Positions 42,444 to 53,010 of a stretch of 64,000 bases of DNA are shown here, piece by piece. The stretch covers positions 1,798,001-1,862,000 of the forward strand of contig JAUCEF010000009.1 in assembly GCA_033558025.1 (NCBI GenBank), written 5' to 3'. The number at the start of each line of letters is the position of its first letter. Within the stretch, counting starts at the first letter, position 1. Made by a program: the position numbers and the translations under genes. This stretch comes from Phytophthora sp. 'mugwort' (taxonomy: Eukaryota > Oomycota > Peronosporomycetes > Peronosporales > Peronosporaceae). The notes beneath the pieces are model-generated. The model saw nothing but the letters and a program-made list of their open reading frames with translations. It did not search any database and was not told the origin of the DNA.

Positions 42444-42612
42444 TACGTTAGACTACGACTACGTAGCTGGGAATACCAAACAATTTATTTCTGCAGGCAA
42501 TTAACAGGTGAATCACCCACATAGTCTGAAGACTTGGACGTCGGCTGATGACGTAGAGGTGTGTCAGTGAACAACAAGAGTAAATTGTTGAAACAGGGCC
42601 GCAACCACGCTA

Positions 42613-44340
42613 TTAGCAAGGCCGCCAGTAGCCATCGTTTCCAATGTCCATACGCCATTTCGTGGTATCTGGATTTGGTTGCAACTTTAACAAACTTCTT
42701 TTGAAGGAAGCAGACAATGGCAAGCAGCATAGAAGACGCGCCAATCTGACACGGGACGTTCCAACATAGAGATGGTCGAGCAGCCATCGAGGCGCCTCTG
42801 GGGTACCTTCCAGATAGAGTAAAACTCTTTTCAGTGTAGCTCCTTGAGCTTTCCAGACAGTCATTACTAAAGCAAGCTCAACTCCAAGCTGGGAGTATTT
42901 GAGCTTGATCGGTTTTGGAGTGAGTGTCCTCGTTAGCTTAATGATATACTTGCTTTTGTCGTTCGTAAGAAGCCCGTTGGAATGATAATACTGCTTTTTC
43001 AGTTCTGTGACCCTATATATTGTTTTCCAAGATGTTTCCAAATTGTTTTCGGTTGGCCAGGTTGTTACCGGAACAACATTGCTTGCATGGTTTATGAGTT
43101 GTACATTTATAAAGTCTGGCGCGCTCGGAAGATCAATGATAGCGCCGCTTTGTGCTGGAGCAGATTCTAGCTGCTGGAGAACGCGTTCCGTATCGCTCAT
43201 TTGAGTCCACGCAAGCGACACGGCACATAGTACCGTTGCTACGCCCCACTCCACGTTGCCGTTATTATTATCGAGAACTTGAGCGCATCCACCCAGCACA
43301 AAGTAACCGAACAAGTTCGGGTAGTCCGAAGCGTTGTACAGTAACTTCAGTAGTTATTGTGGGACTCCCGCGACAGGTTTCTCCATCTTAATACTACTGT
43401 GTTTGTGCGCAAGCTGTTAAGGTAGCTTTATCAACAATACTGGTAACCAAAATTGTGGAATCATCCATCCATGCGGAATCCTGCTCAACTTCTTGTGTTC
43501 TAAGCTCATGAGTAATAGCGCCAATTGCCTCATTGTTGAGGAGTTGAAAAATCTCCTGATGGGGGCTACCTGGATAGATAGGTGGAAGCTTTCGAAAGGC
43601 ATCTAGGATGTTTTGCTGCACAGGACAACTGTGCGCCCTTTGTTGAGATTTGAGGGAAAACACTCGGAAGCGCTGAATAGGTCTCGGATTTGGATGAGAG
43701 TAGCATTTGCGTTCAACTTGTAGGTTGCTTTGCATAACGGAATTCCCATGAGTGCCTCCAGTTGCAAAAAAATCTCCAGCCTGTCAAAACAAATAAAGGC
43801 GAGACGTCAGTCATGTATGTAAGATATGAAGTGATGGAGAAATGTAGAAACGTCGTACCCACAACACGGATTTACCACCAAAAGGTAGATCAGGTTTGTA
43901 GACCAGTCGTAAGCGCTTGCCCATCGTACTGCAAACTCGCTACCAAGCATTGAAACTTCGTCTGTCACGATGATATCAACAGAATTATCGAAAAAAAGAC
44001 ACAGTTCAGCTAACTTATTTGGTGAAATGTGGTCTCATCGCGGCCGACCTTGAAAGCAGCGTGACATGTCTGCCCGCCTGGAAACTGGCTTGCAGCTGCC
44101 CCAGTCGGGCATGTAATGACCGTTTTTAGCCCCGTTTCGCTAATTCGTCACGAAGCTTGTGAATTACGAACGACTTTCCTGTTCCAGCCCTCCATGCATA
44201 AGCGTGAGAGTCTGAACCGGATTGGGCTTGTCTAAGTTAATCAGGATCCAGTCAAGTATTGCTTGCTGTTCAGGTGACGCTGTCACTTCACATGAGGACG
44301 GTCGAGGCGAATCTACAAATGGGTCTTAGCACCACCAGCA
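42613..44340 (-). pseudogene. PIF1-like DNA helicase pseudogene
   Basis: From 44340: SSCEVTASPEQQAILDWIL, then QTLTLMHGG..., where a one-base loss breaks the Walker A loop (GAGTGKS is readable in the next frame, followed by FVIHKLRDELAKRG). VDIIVTDEVSMLGSEFAVRW is Walker B (DE). The middle part (43735-43394) reads FQLLNNEAIGAITHELRTQE. The C-terminal part (43314-42613) has TVWKAQGATLKRVLLYLEGT, the Gln-x-Thr helicase motif V/VI region of PIF1 proteins, and DHLYVGTSRVRLARLLCCLP, where TSRVR matches the arginine-finger motif. The product would be a 5'-3' superfamily 1B helicase. It lies between the two halves of the Harbinger transposase. At least three frameshifts. Confidence 0.8.
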
Positions 44341-45850
44341 TCAAGTTTCCGTGCTGAGTTGCAGCTGGATAAATCTGAAACATGAGTGTATGCCGGTATA
44401 TCGTGAATTTTCATTGCAATATTTTGGAGGCTTAATTCAGGGCGAATGAGCACATTTCAGGATTATTTTGATGCTGGTATACGCTGGATCGTAGCCTACA
44501 CGCTGTCACCGCATGACGTGCAGTGAATTGCTGGCACCGACAAATCTTCCGAGTGAGCAAAATTTGCTAGCTCCTCGATGGTTTCATCTATCGGTGTGGG
44601 GTTGTTACTGATTTGCCTTCAAAGTTCATGAAATTTGCTACGTCGCCATCATCAGATGAGTTATCGCGGTCACTACTTGTCCATACGTCACCATCCGGCG
44701 CACTACGATCCCCATTCTCGACGCCTCTACCTGCGGAATCCCGATTCCAAAAGACTACAAATCACCACTCCAAGAACGCGGCGAAAGTGAAGAAGATGAC
44801 CCCCCCCCTCGCGTGATTCCTACTCGCAAAGGTAAGGCGAATTGCTGAAGCGAGTGTAGAAAATTTGACTGCAACTTCTGATTGCTATTTCCATGTCGCC
44901 GTGATACTAGCATTTGTAGAATACGTGGCCGAGGGACCACGCAAGGTGGATAATGTTTCCGTCTACGGACGAAACGTTTGGTGCAGCGAACACACAGTAC
45001 GCGATGACCGTAAATTGGTCCGCATGCACCTATTGACCTCTTTGCCCCAGAGTCAGCGGCGAGACTGAAATCGGTAAGTTTCGTACTGGTTAGCTACCAT
45101 TTTAACCTTCCGAGCATTTTATGCATATATTTGTGACACTTCCAGAAATATGAAGATCAGTATGATAACAACCGCTACACTATCGCCAAGACCTCATGAC
45201 CGCAACGATGTGGAAAAAAGACAATTAACGTGCACAATCTCCCTCTCCGCGGACAAAAAGTGAAAGTTCTTCGCTTCACTGACCCGAAGGACTACTGACC
45301 CCAGTTCGGCAGTCTGCACGGCTGCCATTACGCCTGCAGCTGCTCCCGACACTGAAGCTCCGATGAAGCTCGTGCCTGTCCAAAATAAAAGCAAAACCGG
45401 CACGAAGGCCAGTAGGCCTGCAGCTGCTCCTGCACTGACCCTCCATGAAGTTCTTGCCTGCCCAAAAGAAGATCAAAACCGAGACGAAGCTCGAGCCAGC
45501 CAAAAAGAAGCGCAAAACCGACTGAATATTGAGTCCGGGCTAATTCGCTCTACTCGCGTACGGCACGTGATTTTATATGTCTGTTTTCCTTTAGCACACG
45601 AGGAAGTCAGTCCAAAAAGCAAGAAAATGAATCGTTGAATTTTTGCGTCAGAGTACCTTACTTTCTTTGTGTTGTTACCTAAAACGACTCTGCGTTGAGG
45701 CGACCAGTTCGGCAGTGTGCACGGATGCCAGTACGTCTAAATTTTTGCTGCAACATCCTGAATGTGGTATGAATGTTAACTGAGGTTACGTTCACGCACG
45801 CAGTACCGTGGAATTAATCCGTTGAGGCTGTCCACCCCCTTCATTCTTCG
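44341..45850 (+). other. Lys/Ser-rich ORF remnants and internal repeats inside the Harbinger element
   Basis: Plus-strand coding-like pieces with intron-like gaps: SSDELSRSLLVHTSPSGAL (44655), RVIPTRKGKA (44812), VSVYGRNVWCSEHTVRDDRK (44960), KYEDQYDNNRYTIAKTS (45149), then a basic repeat MKLVPVQNKSKTGTK (45363) and, one frame over, MKFLPAQKKIKTETKLEPAK (45445). The last two are diverged tandem copies of one unit. I do not recognise the protein. It could be the DNA-binding partner ORF of an element or cargo of the insert. Confidence 0.4.
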
Positions 45851-45929
45851 GGTATTCCCAGTATAATCTGAAACATAATTCATAGCACTACAACGTAATT
45901 GTCATGTGTTGTACCTGAAAGTCACTAAG

Positions 45930-46760
45930 TCTTCGCGTCCCGTACCAGTGTACCATCGAAAATGCACACCACATCCGGGAAATCAGCACCGCGCGCATCA
46001 AATTCATCCGCAAGATCACTCCATTCATTAACCGCTATTGCTGCAGGAAAGTATACCACATCGTCCATCATTTCATAGAGAAGCTTTTCAATTTTTTTTT
46101 AATGTAGCGACTCGCAACTTGCCGTGACATTCCGAGCTGCGCAGCAGCGCCGCCAATCCCATCACCGTCTTGGCCACATCCATTGCCGTAGTGTGTCAGC
46201 AACACAGCAAGACCGAAGTCAAAAAAGTATTGCATTTCTTTTCCCTGTTAGCCCATATTTTCTATAGTGGAGGGGCTCCAAATCCAGGCACAGCGCATCA
46301 AATGACTCGGGGGTACAACGTAGGGTCTTGCGATATGCTGATGTCGATCTTTGAGCCTTCAACTTTGCATAAAAGTCCGATCGAACGGTTATCTGCTCGC
46401 CGGGAGGTGATATAAGCGACCGCCAGTCCAGCGCGCCAAACACAGCAGGTAAATGATCAACAGCAAAACCGGCGCAAGGATTGACTTGTCCTCCTGGTCT
46501 TCGTCGTCTCCATCGCCCAGCTCCATGTCTATGACGTCGTCCAGCAAGTGAACAGCACGTTGACGGTCGTTCTCATCCAGGAAATCGCTGTCCACGTCCA
46601 TAGCGGGGGCGCTCACACCCTGAACAACGTCTCCAACGTTCGCTACGATGTCGCTGTCCGTGTCCATAGCGGTGGCGCTCACATCCAGAGCAACGTCTTC
46701 AACATTCTCTACGGTGTTGATGTCGCTGTCCGCGTCCATCGCGTCGTCGTCCTCACGCAA
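45930..46760 (-). pseudogene. Harbinger transposase, N-terminal half
   Basis: ATG 46760 opens an acidic head with three diverged copies of a unit of about 24 residues (AMD-x-DSDI ... NVEDV ... VSA). Then, after a frameshift, FGALDWRSLISPPGEQITVR and SDFYAKLKAQRSTSAYRKTL, PESFDALCLDLEPLHYRKYG and a winged-helix-like LLTHYGNGCGQDG. AAQLGMSRQVASRYIKK is the HTH. Near 45960 the first catalytic Asp region survives in a frame reading (V)WCAFSMVHWYGTRR, originally VCIFDGTLV-like. A donor site (CAG/GTACAA at about 45916) ends the half. The rest of the protein is at 42040-42443, across the helicase-bearing insert. Confidence 0.65.
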
Positions 46761-46970
46761 GATCAGTGATGCGGGTGGTCCGCCATTTTGATGAATGTTA
46801 CTTTAACTTTGTTGCGCGCACAATGAAGTCATCGCCTCCTAAAAAAGTTGGTGCTTCTTTTTCCTGACTTATAAGGTAACTTATCTGGAATCCGAACCTG
46901 CTTTTTTCCCGTTTATTGGAATAAGTCGGTGAGAAAAGGTCATCACTTTTTTATTTGGACATCGCTCTAA

Positions 46971-47593
46971 TAATAACGCTGGAATCCATAGAACATTGTC
47001 TGAAATGAGACATTCCACCTTGTGCTTTGCCGACAGAAAAGAATAGAATCAATCACTCATCACGTTTTCGCTTGTAGCAAAAACACAGTGGAGGATATGT
47101 CGAGAATAAATTCCAAAACTGCAGAAAACAACTAAAATGAGACGATCCAAGATGACTTTAAGTCTGCTACGAAGAAAAAGGGCCTAGCTGGCGGGCTCGC
47201 GCGGCAAAGACTTCACATGACGGAGATAAGGGTGACAGCTTGACACGCAAGTCGAACTCGGCGAATTATGAAGTATCATGTGAATATTGCCAAACCTGCT
47301 GGACATATATATACTTCTATATATGTCCAGCGGGATATATATGTCCAGCGGGTTTGGCAATATTCATGATACTTCTTGACATTAAAATACTTGAAGTACG
47401 TATCAGGATAAGGACCTTCGAACAAGACGTTTAAAATGAAAGCGAGTGGTTCTATAGAACAACAAAAGGAAAAGAGTACAGTGAAGCATGAAAATAATGT
47501 ACAAGTTATTTCCTTTACAGACCTGTCCGTTCGATCCGGATAGCCAGCTTTGTTGGTTGTAGTCACTTGAGTATCAGATGATACTTTAGGTTA
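46971..47593. other. Intergenic stretch with a foldback repeat
   Basis: No gene recognised. Contains the hairpin element at 47270-47375 and the 3' flank of the minus-strand bZIP gene. Confidence 0.45.
47270..47375. repeat. Foldback repeat of about 105 bp
   Basis: GAAGTATCATGTGAATATTG (47270 on) continuing CCAAACCTGCTGGACATATA is mirrored by TATATGTCCAGCGGGTTTGG continuing CAATATTCATGATACTTC (to 47375). The inner TATATGTCCAGCGGG unit is itself duplicated (47320 and 47336). Hairpin MITE-like; no target duplication identified. Confidence 0.85.
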
Positions 47594-48948
47594 TTACTCG
47601 GATGGTAGAGCGAATACAGGTGCTATCATGGTGCTCTCGAAGCGCAACGCCATGAAGAACATCTCCATGAACCAGTAGTTAACATTCGTGATTGAAGTGC
47701 GTATCCAACCACCATGACGGAGGACGCAGCCACTGTCGCGATTGACATCCAGCGGAGCAAAACCTAATGACGTCGTCATCTCGGTCCATTTGTACGATGC
47801 ACCAAGGCATTGCTGAACGGCGTTATGTTGGAGGGCCGAATCGAGAATCACGTATTCATCTCCTAGGCGGACACGCCACAGCAGCTCCAGCGAGTTGGAA
47901 GAGCTCTGAGTGTGCGGGTTGAACAACACACGGTGAACCACCAGTGCGTCGCGGTTGATCACCTGCAGAACTTGCATCTATCATCCCATCGAACAAACAT
48001 GTAGCTAGTAAGCAAATAAAAAATGATATCAAGAGCAAAAAACAGTAACAGCAAGTACAACAAACCTTAATCGGGAGCGCAGGACTGAAGAAGCGCGCGT
48101 AGGTCGCAGGTGTCGACAATGTGTGCCAGGTAAAGTTCATCAAATGTATCGCCCATACGTTCGGGAATCCTTTGGACAGCACAAACTTGACCGATGACTC
48201 CTCTATCTTGCGGAAGTCGCTCCAGCCCATGATCGACGCACCAGATGTCTTAAACGTGTCATCTCTTCGCGAGACCTCGTACTCGTGCTGTGCGTTGTGT
48301 TTCACACTCGCCAGCACCTGAGGTGTGATCGGGTCGTAGAATTCCTTCACGAGCTCCATTTGGTTCTGTTAAAAATATAAAAAGTCGTTAACAACGTTAG
48401 CATCCACTCATGTTCCTGTCGGTAAGTTCGTCAACTTTGTCCATTACCTGCATCAAAAGCTGCACCGGGTTAACATGCGGCACTCTAGGAACTGAAGCCG
48501 CGGCAGTGTCTACTCGATTATGCAGTTCGCGGTTTTCGGCCTGCAGATGCCTCTCATCTGCCGAAATTTCAAGATAACGGTACTTCTTCTCCAGCATCTG
48601 CGCCAGCGCTTTCGTGCGTTCCACCTCTGCTTTCTTACGCTGCATGAATCGCCGTTGGACTTCTCGATGGCGCGCTCGCCTTTCGTCCTCGACCGGCTTG
48701 GCCTTACCACCGTTGATCTCTTTAACAGGACTGCCACTGCGCTTGGCCGTGCTCAGCTTGGGTTTCTTGTCCTCCGCTCGGCTGAGCTCCACCGTCCGAG
48801 GGGAGTTCCGTGCATCGTGACTGGTTGCATTGTGGCGCTCTTCGGCATCGGATGGGTCCAGTAGCAAGTGCTCCATGACACGCTGATCCGTGGGCGTCCA
48901 GCACGCCGGCAAATCCGCACTAGGGGGCAGCGCGGACGTCGAGTGCAT
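47594..48948 (-). CDS. Oomycete bZIP transcription factor with START-like C-terminal region (three exons)
   Basis: Exons 48948-48448, 48365-48066 and 47977-47594 join at phase 0 across 82- and 88-nt introns (CAG/GTAATG...ACAG; AAG/GTTTGT...GATAG) to give 394 residues. The basic region is RRARHREVQRRFMQRKKAEV (about residues 90-109), followed by Leu-type heptads (ALAQMLEKKYRYLEISADER...LQAENREL). Where plant, animal and fungal bZIPs have the base-contacting Asn (NREAARRSR), this has His (HREVQRRFM). The remaining 230 residues carry the module that follows the bZIP in many oomycete proteins (WRVRLGDEYVILDSALQHNA; WTEMTTSLGFAPLDVNRDSG; NYWFMEMFFMALRFESTMIA), START-like in style. A nuclear regulator is likely; no target is inferable. 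Confidence 0.85.
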
Positions 48949-49153
48949 TGATCAAGCGCAGCCTCCACTGACTCCAGCTGAGATCTATGTTAAGACCTAG
49001 GGAGAACGACGGACGGCAATACAGCGACACGCAGTGGTGGCTGCTTGACGCCTAACGCTGGACTGCAGAACTGCAGGATGTCGGTCAATTTAGAAAGCCT
49101 ATTTGTTGTGGTGATGTATTTCGATACTGACTGGAAGAGAGCCAGTATGGAAG

Positions 49154-50466
49154 CTACTTGGTGTGTACCACCAAAAGGAAATCAAACATTCTGATGGTAC
49201 GCACCTTCACAGATAAATGATGCATTAATATCGTGGGATATGCCTCGAGGACGGTGCATTTGTTGCTCATAAGCGTTTTATCCACTCCGCAGAGCGAAGA
49301 TGGAGCGACCATGACGCTTTCAAAGCGTAGAATCACGTACAGCATCTCCATGAGCCAGTACTTGATAGCGTCAGGAGGGAGGTCCCGCAAATAACCGGCG
49401 TAGCGGAAGATACAGCCGGGTTCTCGGCTGATGCCGCTGCCTGTCACCCGTCGAGCGGATAGCGACGGCGTGAAAACCAGCGCGGTGAACAACTGCATCC
49501 AAACGTGAGTCCTTGGTAAGTAGTCGTAGGCTGGATTGTAGTCGAGCGTCCGAAGGAAGATGACTTGGTGACGCCCGTGCTGTGCCCGCATCATCGTCTC
49601 GATCGTGTGGACGACACTCCCTGTCTGCGGATTGAACATGCACCGATGCAGCACAACCCCGTCCTCGTTGATCTCCAGAAGATGCTGCATTCGGATGGTC
49701 ACTGCTGGATGAAAGAGCTTCGAGTGTGTCTCTGCTTCGCACAGCTTGCTAAAGGTCTACTCGTAGAAATCCTGCGCGTTCAGATGTGCGAAGCGCTTGG
49801 ACATGACAAAGCGCGTCGTGCCTTTCTTGTAGTCGATCTTGCGTCGATCGCTCCATCCCATGACGACTGAATCTGTGCTCTCATAGTCTTCCCCACAGCT
49901 CGCTACCTCAAACTGCAGCAAGTTCTTTCTCAATAATTCATCCCAGTCGTTCGTCGTCAGCGGGATGTAATTATCTTGTATCAGCTTTTGCTGATCCCTC
50001 AGTAGCAACTCGACGTGGCCCTGGGTCGGGTAACGGATCGGTTCACACTTGCCAATATCTGTCTTCAGCGCGTCACTCTCCGTCTTCAACTGCTTCTTCT
50101 CGCTGGCAGCCTGTAGCAGCTCGTACTCCTTCTCGAGTCGCTGAACCTGCTCCTTTACTCGATGCATCTGGTCCTTTTTCCGCTGAATGAAGCGGCGTTG
50201 CACCGCTAGATGCTTGAACTTGCGCGTATTCTTGGCGGCTTGTCTCGCTAACAGAGCGCGATAACGCAGCGCCTGCTGCACATTGGACTCGTCACTCCTT
50301 CCAGGCCCGTCAGTCGACGAAATCCGTCGTCATGTTTCGATACAGCACCTACACACCTGACGGCGCCCGCGGGCTGGTCGAACAGCAGCGTCTCGATGAT
50401 TTCCTGGTCGGTTTGCGTCCAATTGGTCGGCAAATACACGGCGTTTCCCTCCTGCATATTCAACAT
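49154..50466 (-). pseudogene. Second bZIP gene, disabled paralogue
   Basis: Starts MLNMQEGNAVYLPTNWTQTD (50466), parallel to the ACWTPTDQRVMEHLLL head of the neighbour. The frame shifts between about 50340 and 50300 before SDESNVQQALRYRALLARQA. The basic region KFKHLAVQRRFIQRKKDQMH has His at the canonical Asn position, as in the neighbour, then VQRLEKEYELLQAASEKKQL as the zipper. Next come WDELLRKNLLQFEVASCGED and VVMGWSDRRKIDYKKGTTRF. An in-frame TAG (49757-49759) follows NAQDFYE, yet the same frame then continues TFSKLCEAETHSKLFHPAVT to MLYVILRFESVMVAPSSLCG, matching the paralogue. It lacks the paralogue's introns. The two lie about 200 bp apart on the same strand: a tandem duplication in which this copy has a frameshift and a nonsense codon. 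Confidence 0.75.
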
Positions 50467-50633
50467 GGCGCTCGTCCAGCAAGAGTATTTAGCAAATACT
50501 GTATATTGGTCGTCACAAATCACAAATAGGCTGATACTCACATTTCAATGTCGAAATGTATACATTAACTGAACCCTAAATGGACCAAAATACAAACTGG
50601 ATCATCGCCATTCTTTGAAGTCCATTGACAAGC

Positions 50634-52692
50634 ATGGCGCATACGTCTACTCTTCCGCTGCACGATCTGGCCCCGTTACTCCTACGTCGCGAACGTCGAT
50701 ACAGCGACATCGACGTCGAGTTATTGGCCAAAGCGTTACGGGGGGGTCGCGAGGCCAATCGCCGTCGCAAATTGATGCTGGAATTGGTCCGTCGGCATCC
50801 AGTGCTCTCCAGACGAGACGCAATCTACCAGAACCACGCACAACGCTGCGCTGCAGGCTTGGAGAAGGCTTTCCACTACATCAAAATGGTGTAGGACCAA
50901 CACATCGACGACCCACGCGACCAGCACGAAATATATGTGGCACTGGGCGAGCGTGTGCCGCTCGAAATGCATCGCGCCATGTTCATCCCGACGCTGGAGA
51001 ATCAGGCAGACAACGAGCAGCAAGCCAAGTGGCTGCCGCTTGCTAGAGGCTTCAAGATCATTGGGGCCTACGCGCAGACGAAACTGGGTCACGGATCGAA
51101 CGTTCAGGGCATCGAGACCACGGCGGTGTACGACACGGAGACCCCCGAGTTCGTGATCGACTCGCCGACGCTGACGAGCCGAAATGGTGGCCCGGAGGTC
51201 TGGGCAAGACCGCGACGCATGCGATCGTCCACGCCAGGCTGCAGATTCATGGGGAGAACAAAGGTATCCAAGCGTTCATTGTGCCTTTGAGGTCACTTGA
51301 GGACCATCTGCCGCTACCCGGAATCGAGATGGGAGATATCGGACCCAAGGTGGGTTTTAACTCGCTGGATAACGGTTATGCGGTATTCCACAGTGTGAGC
51401 ATTCCGAGGAGGAATATGCTCATGCGGTATGCCAAGGTTCTAGAAGATGGGACTTTGTGAAGCCGAAAAGTCCCAAGCTGGTGTATCTGACCATGACGCA
51501 GGTGCGAGTATATTTGATTTTGAAACTGAGCTTTGTTCTAGGAGCGGCGACGACGATCACGACACGGTTCAGTGCTGCGCGTGTACAAGAAAAGAAGGCG
51601 AGGACGATCTCTGGCAATGATGAAGAGGACTTCCATTTGACCAAGGAGTACCAGGTATTGAACTACCAGAACCAGCTGTATGTGCTTCTACCACTGGTAG
51701 CTCTGGCGTATGCCGCCAATTTTGCAGGGAAAGCGATGACGGTATTGCATGATGACGCACTGGGGTTAGTTAAGAGAGGTCATGGCTTTTTTTCAACGCA
51801 GATTGCAGAAGTTCACGCAGTGTCTTGTGGCCTGAAGGCGTTGCTGACAGACAGAGTGAACAACGGTATCGAGCAGTGCCGGCGACTGTGTGGAGGTTGC
51901 GACTTTCTCCAGTCCAGCAATTTATATCATCTTTTCGCTGAGAATGTGGGTGGGTGCACGTTTGAAGGTACCTTCGACGTGCTCGTTCAACAGCATGCTC
52001 GCTACCTCGTAATGGCACTTAATCGTCTGAATCGTGGACGTGAAGGGGACGGAGCTGCTGAGGCTGGCGAAGATGATACCCCAACCAGCTTTTTGCGCTA
52101 CACAGACCTGTACATGAACCCTCGCCTTCGATGCAATGCTCACCGTGCAGAGGACTTTGGCAATTTCCACGTCCTGACGGATGCTTTCGAGATACGTGCG
52201 GCTCGGTCGGTCCAGCGACTTGCAAAGGCTACGACTGCATCAGGAGGTGACAGATTTGTGCATGATGCTCATGGCCACCGTCTCGGCGCATCACACGGAA
52301 CTGATGCTGCTCAGATCTTTCATCTCCGGTGTGTACGCTTACCTGCCGGCAAGACGAAAGCGGCTGTGGCGCAGCTTTGCCAGCTCTTTGGCGCGTCGTT
52401 ACTAGTGAAGGGACTGGGAGACTTTCGCCAGCACGGCTATATCTCTAGCAATCAAGGTGATATGGTGCACCAGCAGCTACAAAAGCTGCTTCCTCCAGTG
52501 CGCTGAAATGCTATGCGGCTCACTGATGCCTGGGACCTTAGCGATTTCGAGCTCAACTCGACCATTGGCCGCTACGATGGAGACATCTACCGTGCTCTAG
52601 TAGAGCAAACGAAACGCGAGTCTTTGAATGCGTCACAAGTAGTCGACGGATATGAAAAGTACCTGCGTCCACTTGTTCAATCGGCGCTGTAA
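50634..52692 (+). pseudogene. Peroxisomal acyl-CoA oxidase pseudogene
   Basis: Acyl-CoA oxidases catalyse the first, H2O2-forming step of peroxisomal beta-oxidation using FAD. From MAHTSTLPLHDLAPLLLRRE the N-terminal helical domain is followed by LGERVPLEMHRAMFIPTLEN, GAYAQTKLGHGSNVQGIETT (the FAD/substrate strand), the beta domain (IHGENKGIQAFIVPLRSLED; GPKVGFNSLDNGYAVFHSVS) and the C-terminal helices (LPAGKTKAAVAQLCQLFGAS; LGDFRQHGYISSNQGDMVHQ; FELNSTIGRYDGDIYRALVE) to a stop at 52690. The end ...LVQSAL may be a weak PTS1. Disruptions: TAG at 50892, one-base losses near 51183 and 51455, frame changes around 52150-52340, and TGA at 52504. The complete length argues for a recently dead gene rather than an old fragment. 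Confidence 0.85.
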
Positions 52693-53010
52693 CTAGGTGA
52701 AGTCTTTTAATGCGCTTTACGTACAGAAGCTAGCAACATTTGTTCGTTGTGGCTAAACTTTTCTTTTGTGTAGAAATTTGAAGCGACGTGTCTCTAAACC
52801 CGTAAACGCTCCATCACCGTGTTCGGTACATGTACCAAGGACGGAGGACCAATACTACTTCAGAAGTGTATGACAACAATTCCTTCTTACCATAATCTAC
52901 ATGTAGTACATGTACTTTGCAGTAGATAGTACTGTATCTACTATATACTACTTAATATAATATTAATACAATGATATTTTTAACTACAAGGTCTCGAAAT
53001 CTATTCGTAT
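52693..53010. other. AT-rich intergenic stretch with TACATGTA palindromes
   Basis: No gene. TACATGTA occurs at 52827, 52898 and 52907 (the last two nearly adjacent). Rich in TACT/AGTA words (52915-52960). Confidence 0.5.

Larger units (their letters stand above)
41926..46967 (-). mobile_element. PIF/Harbinger element with TIRs, TAA duplication and a split transposase
   Basis: The left end begins AAGCGATGTCCAAATAAAAA and continues AGTGATGGCTTTTCCGAC. The right end, read in reverse, begins GAGCGATGTCCAAATAAAAA and continues AGTGATGACCTTTTCTC. The two ends match over about 45 bp. TAA flanks both sides (41923-41925 and 46968-46970), the 3-bp TWA duplication typical of PIF/Harbinger. Inside, on the minus strand, the N-terminal (45930-46760) and C-terminal (42040-42443) halves of a Harbinger DDE protein are separated by about 3.4 kb that encodes a PIF1-like helicase remnant and Lys-rich ORFs. 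Total length 5.04 kb. Confidence 0.85.
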
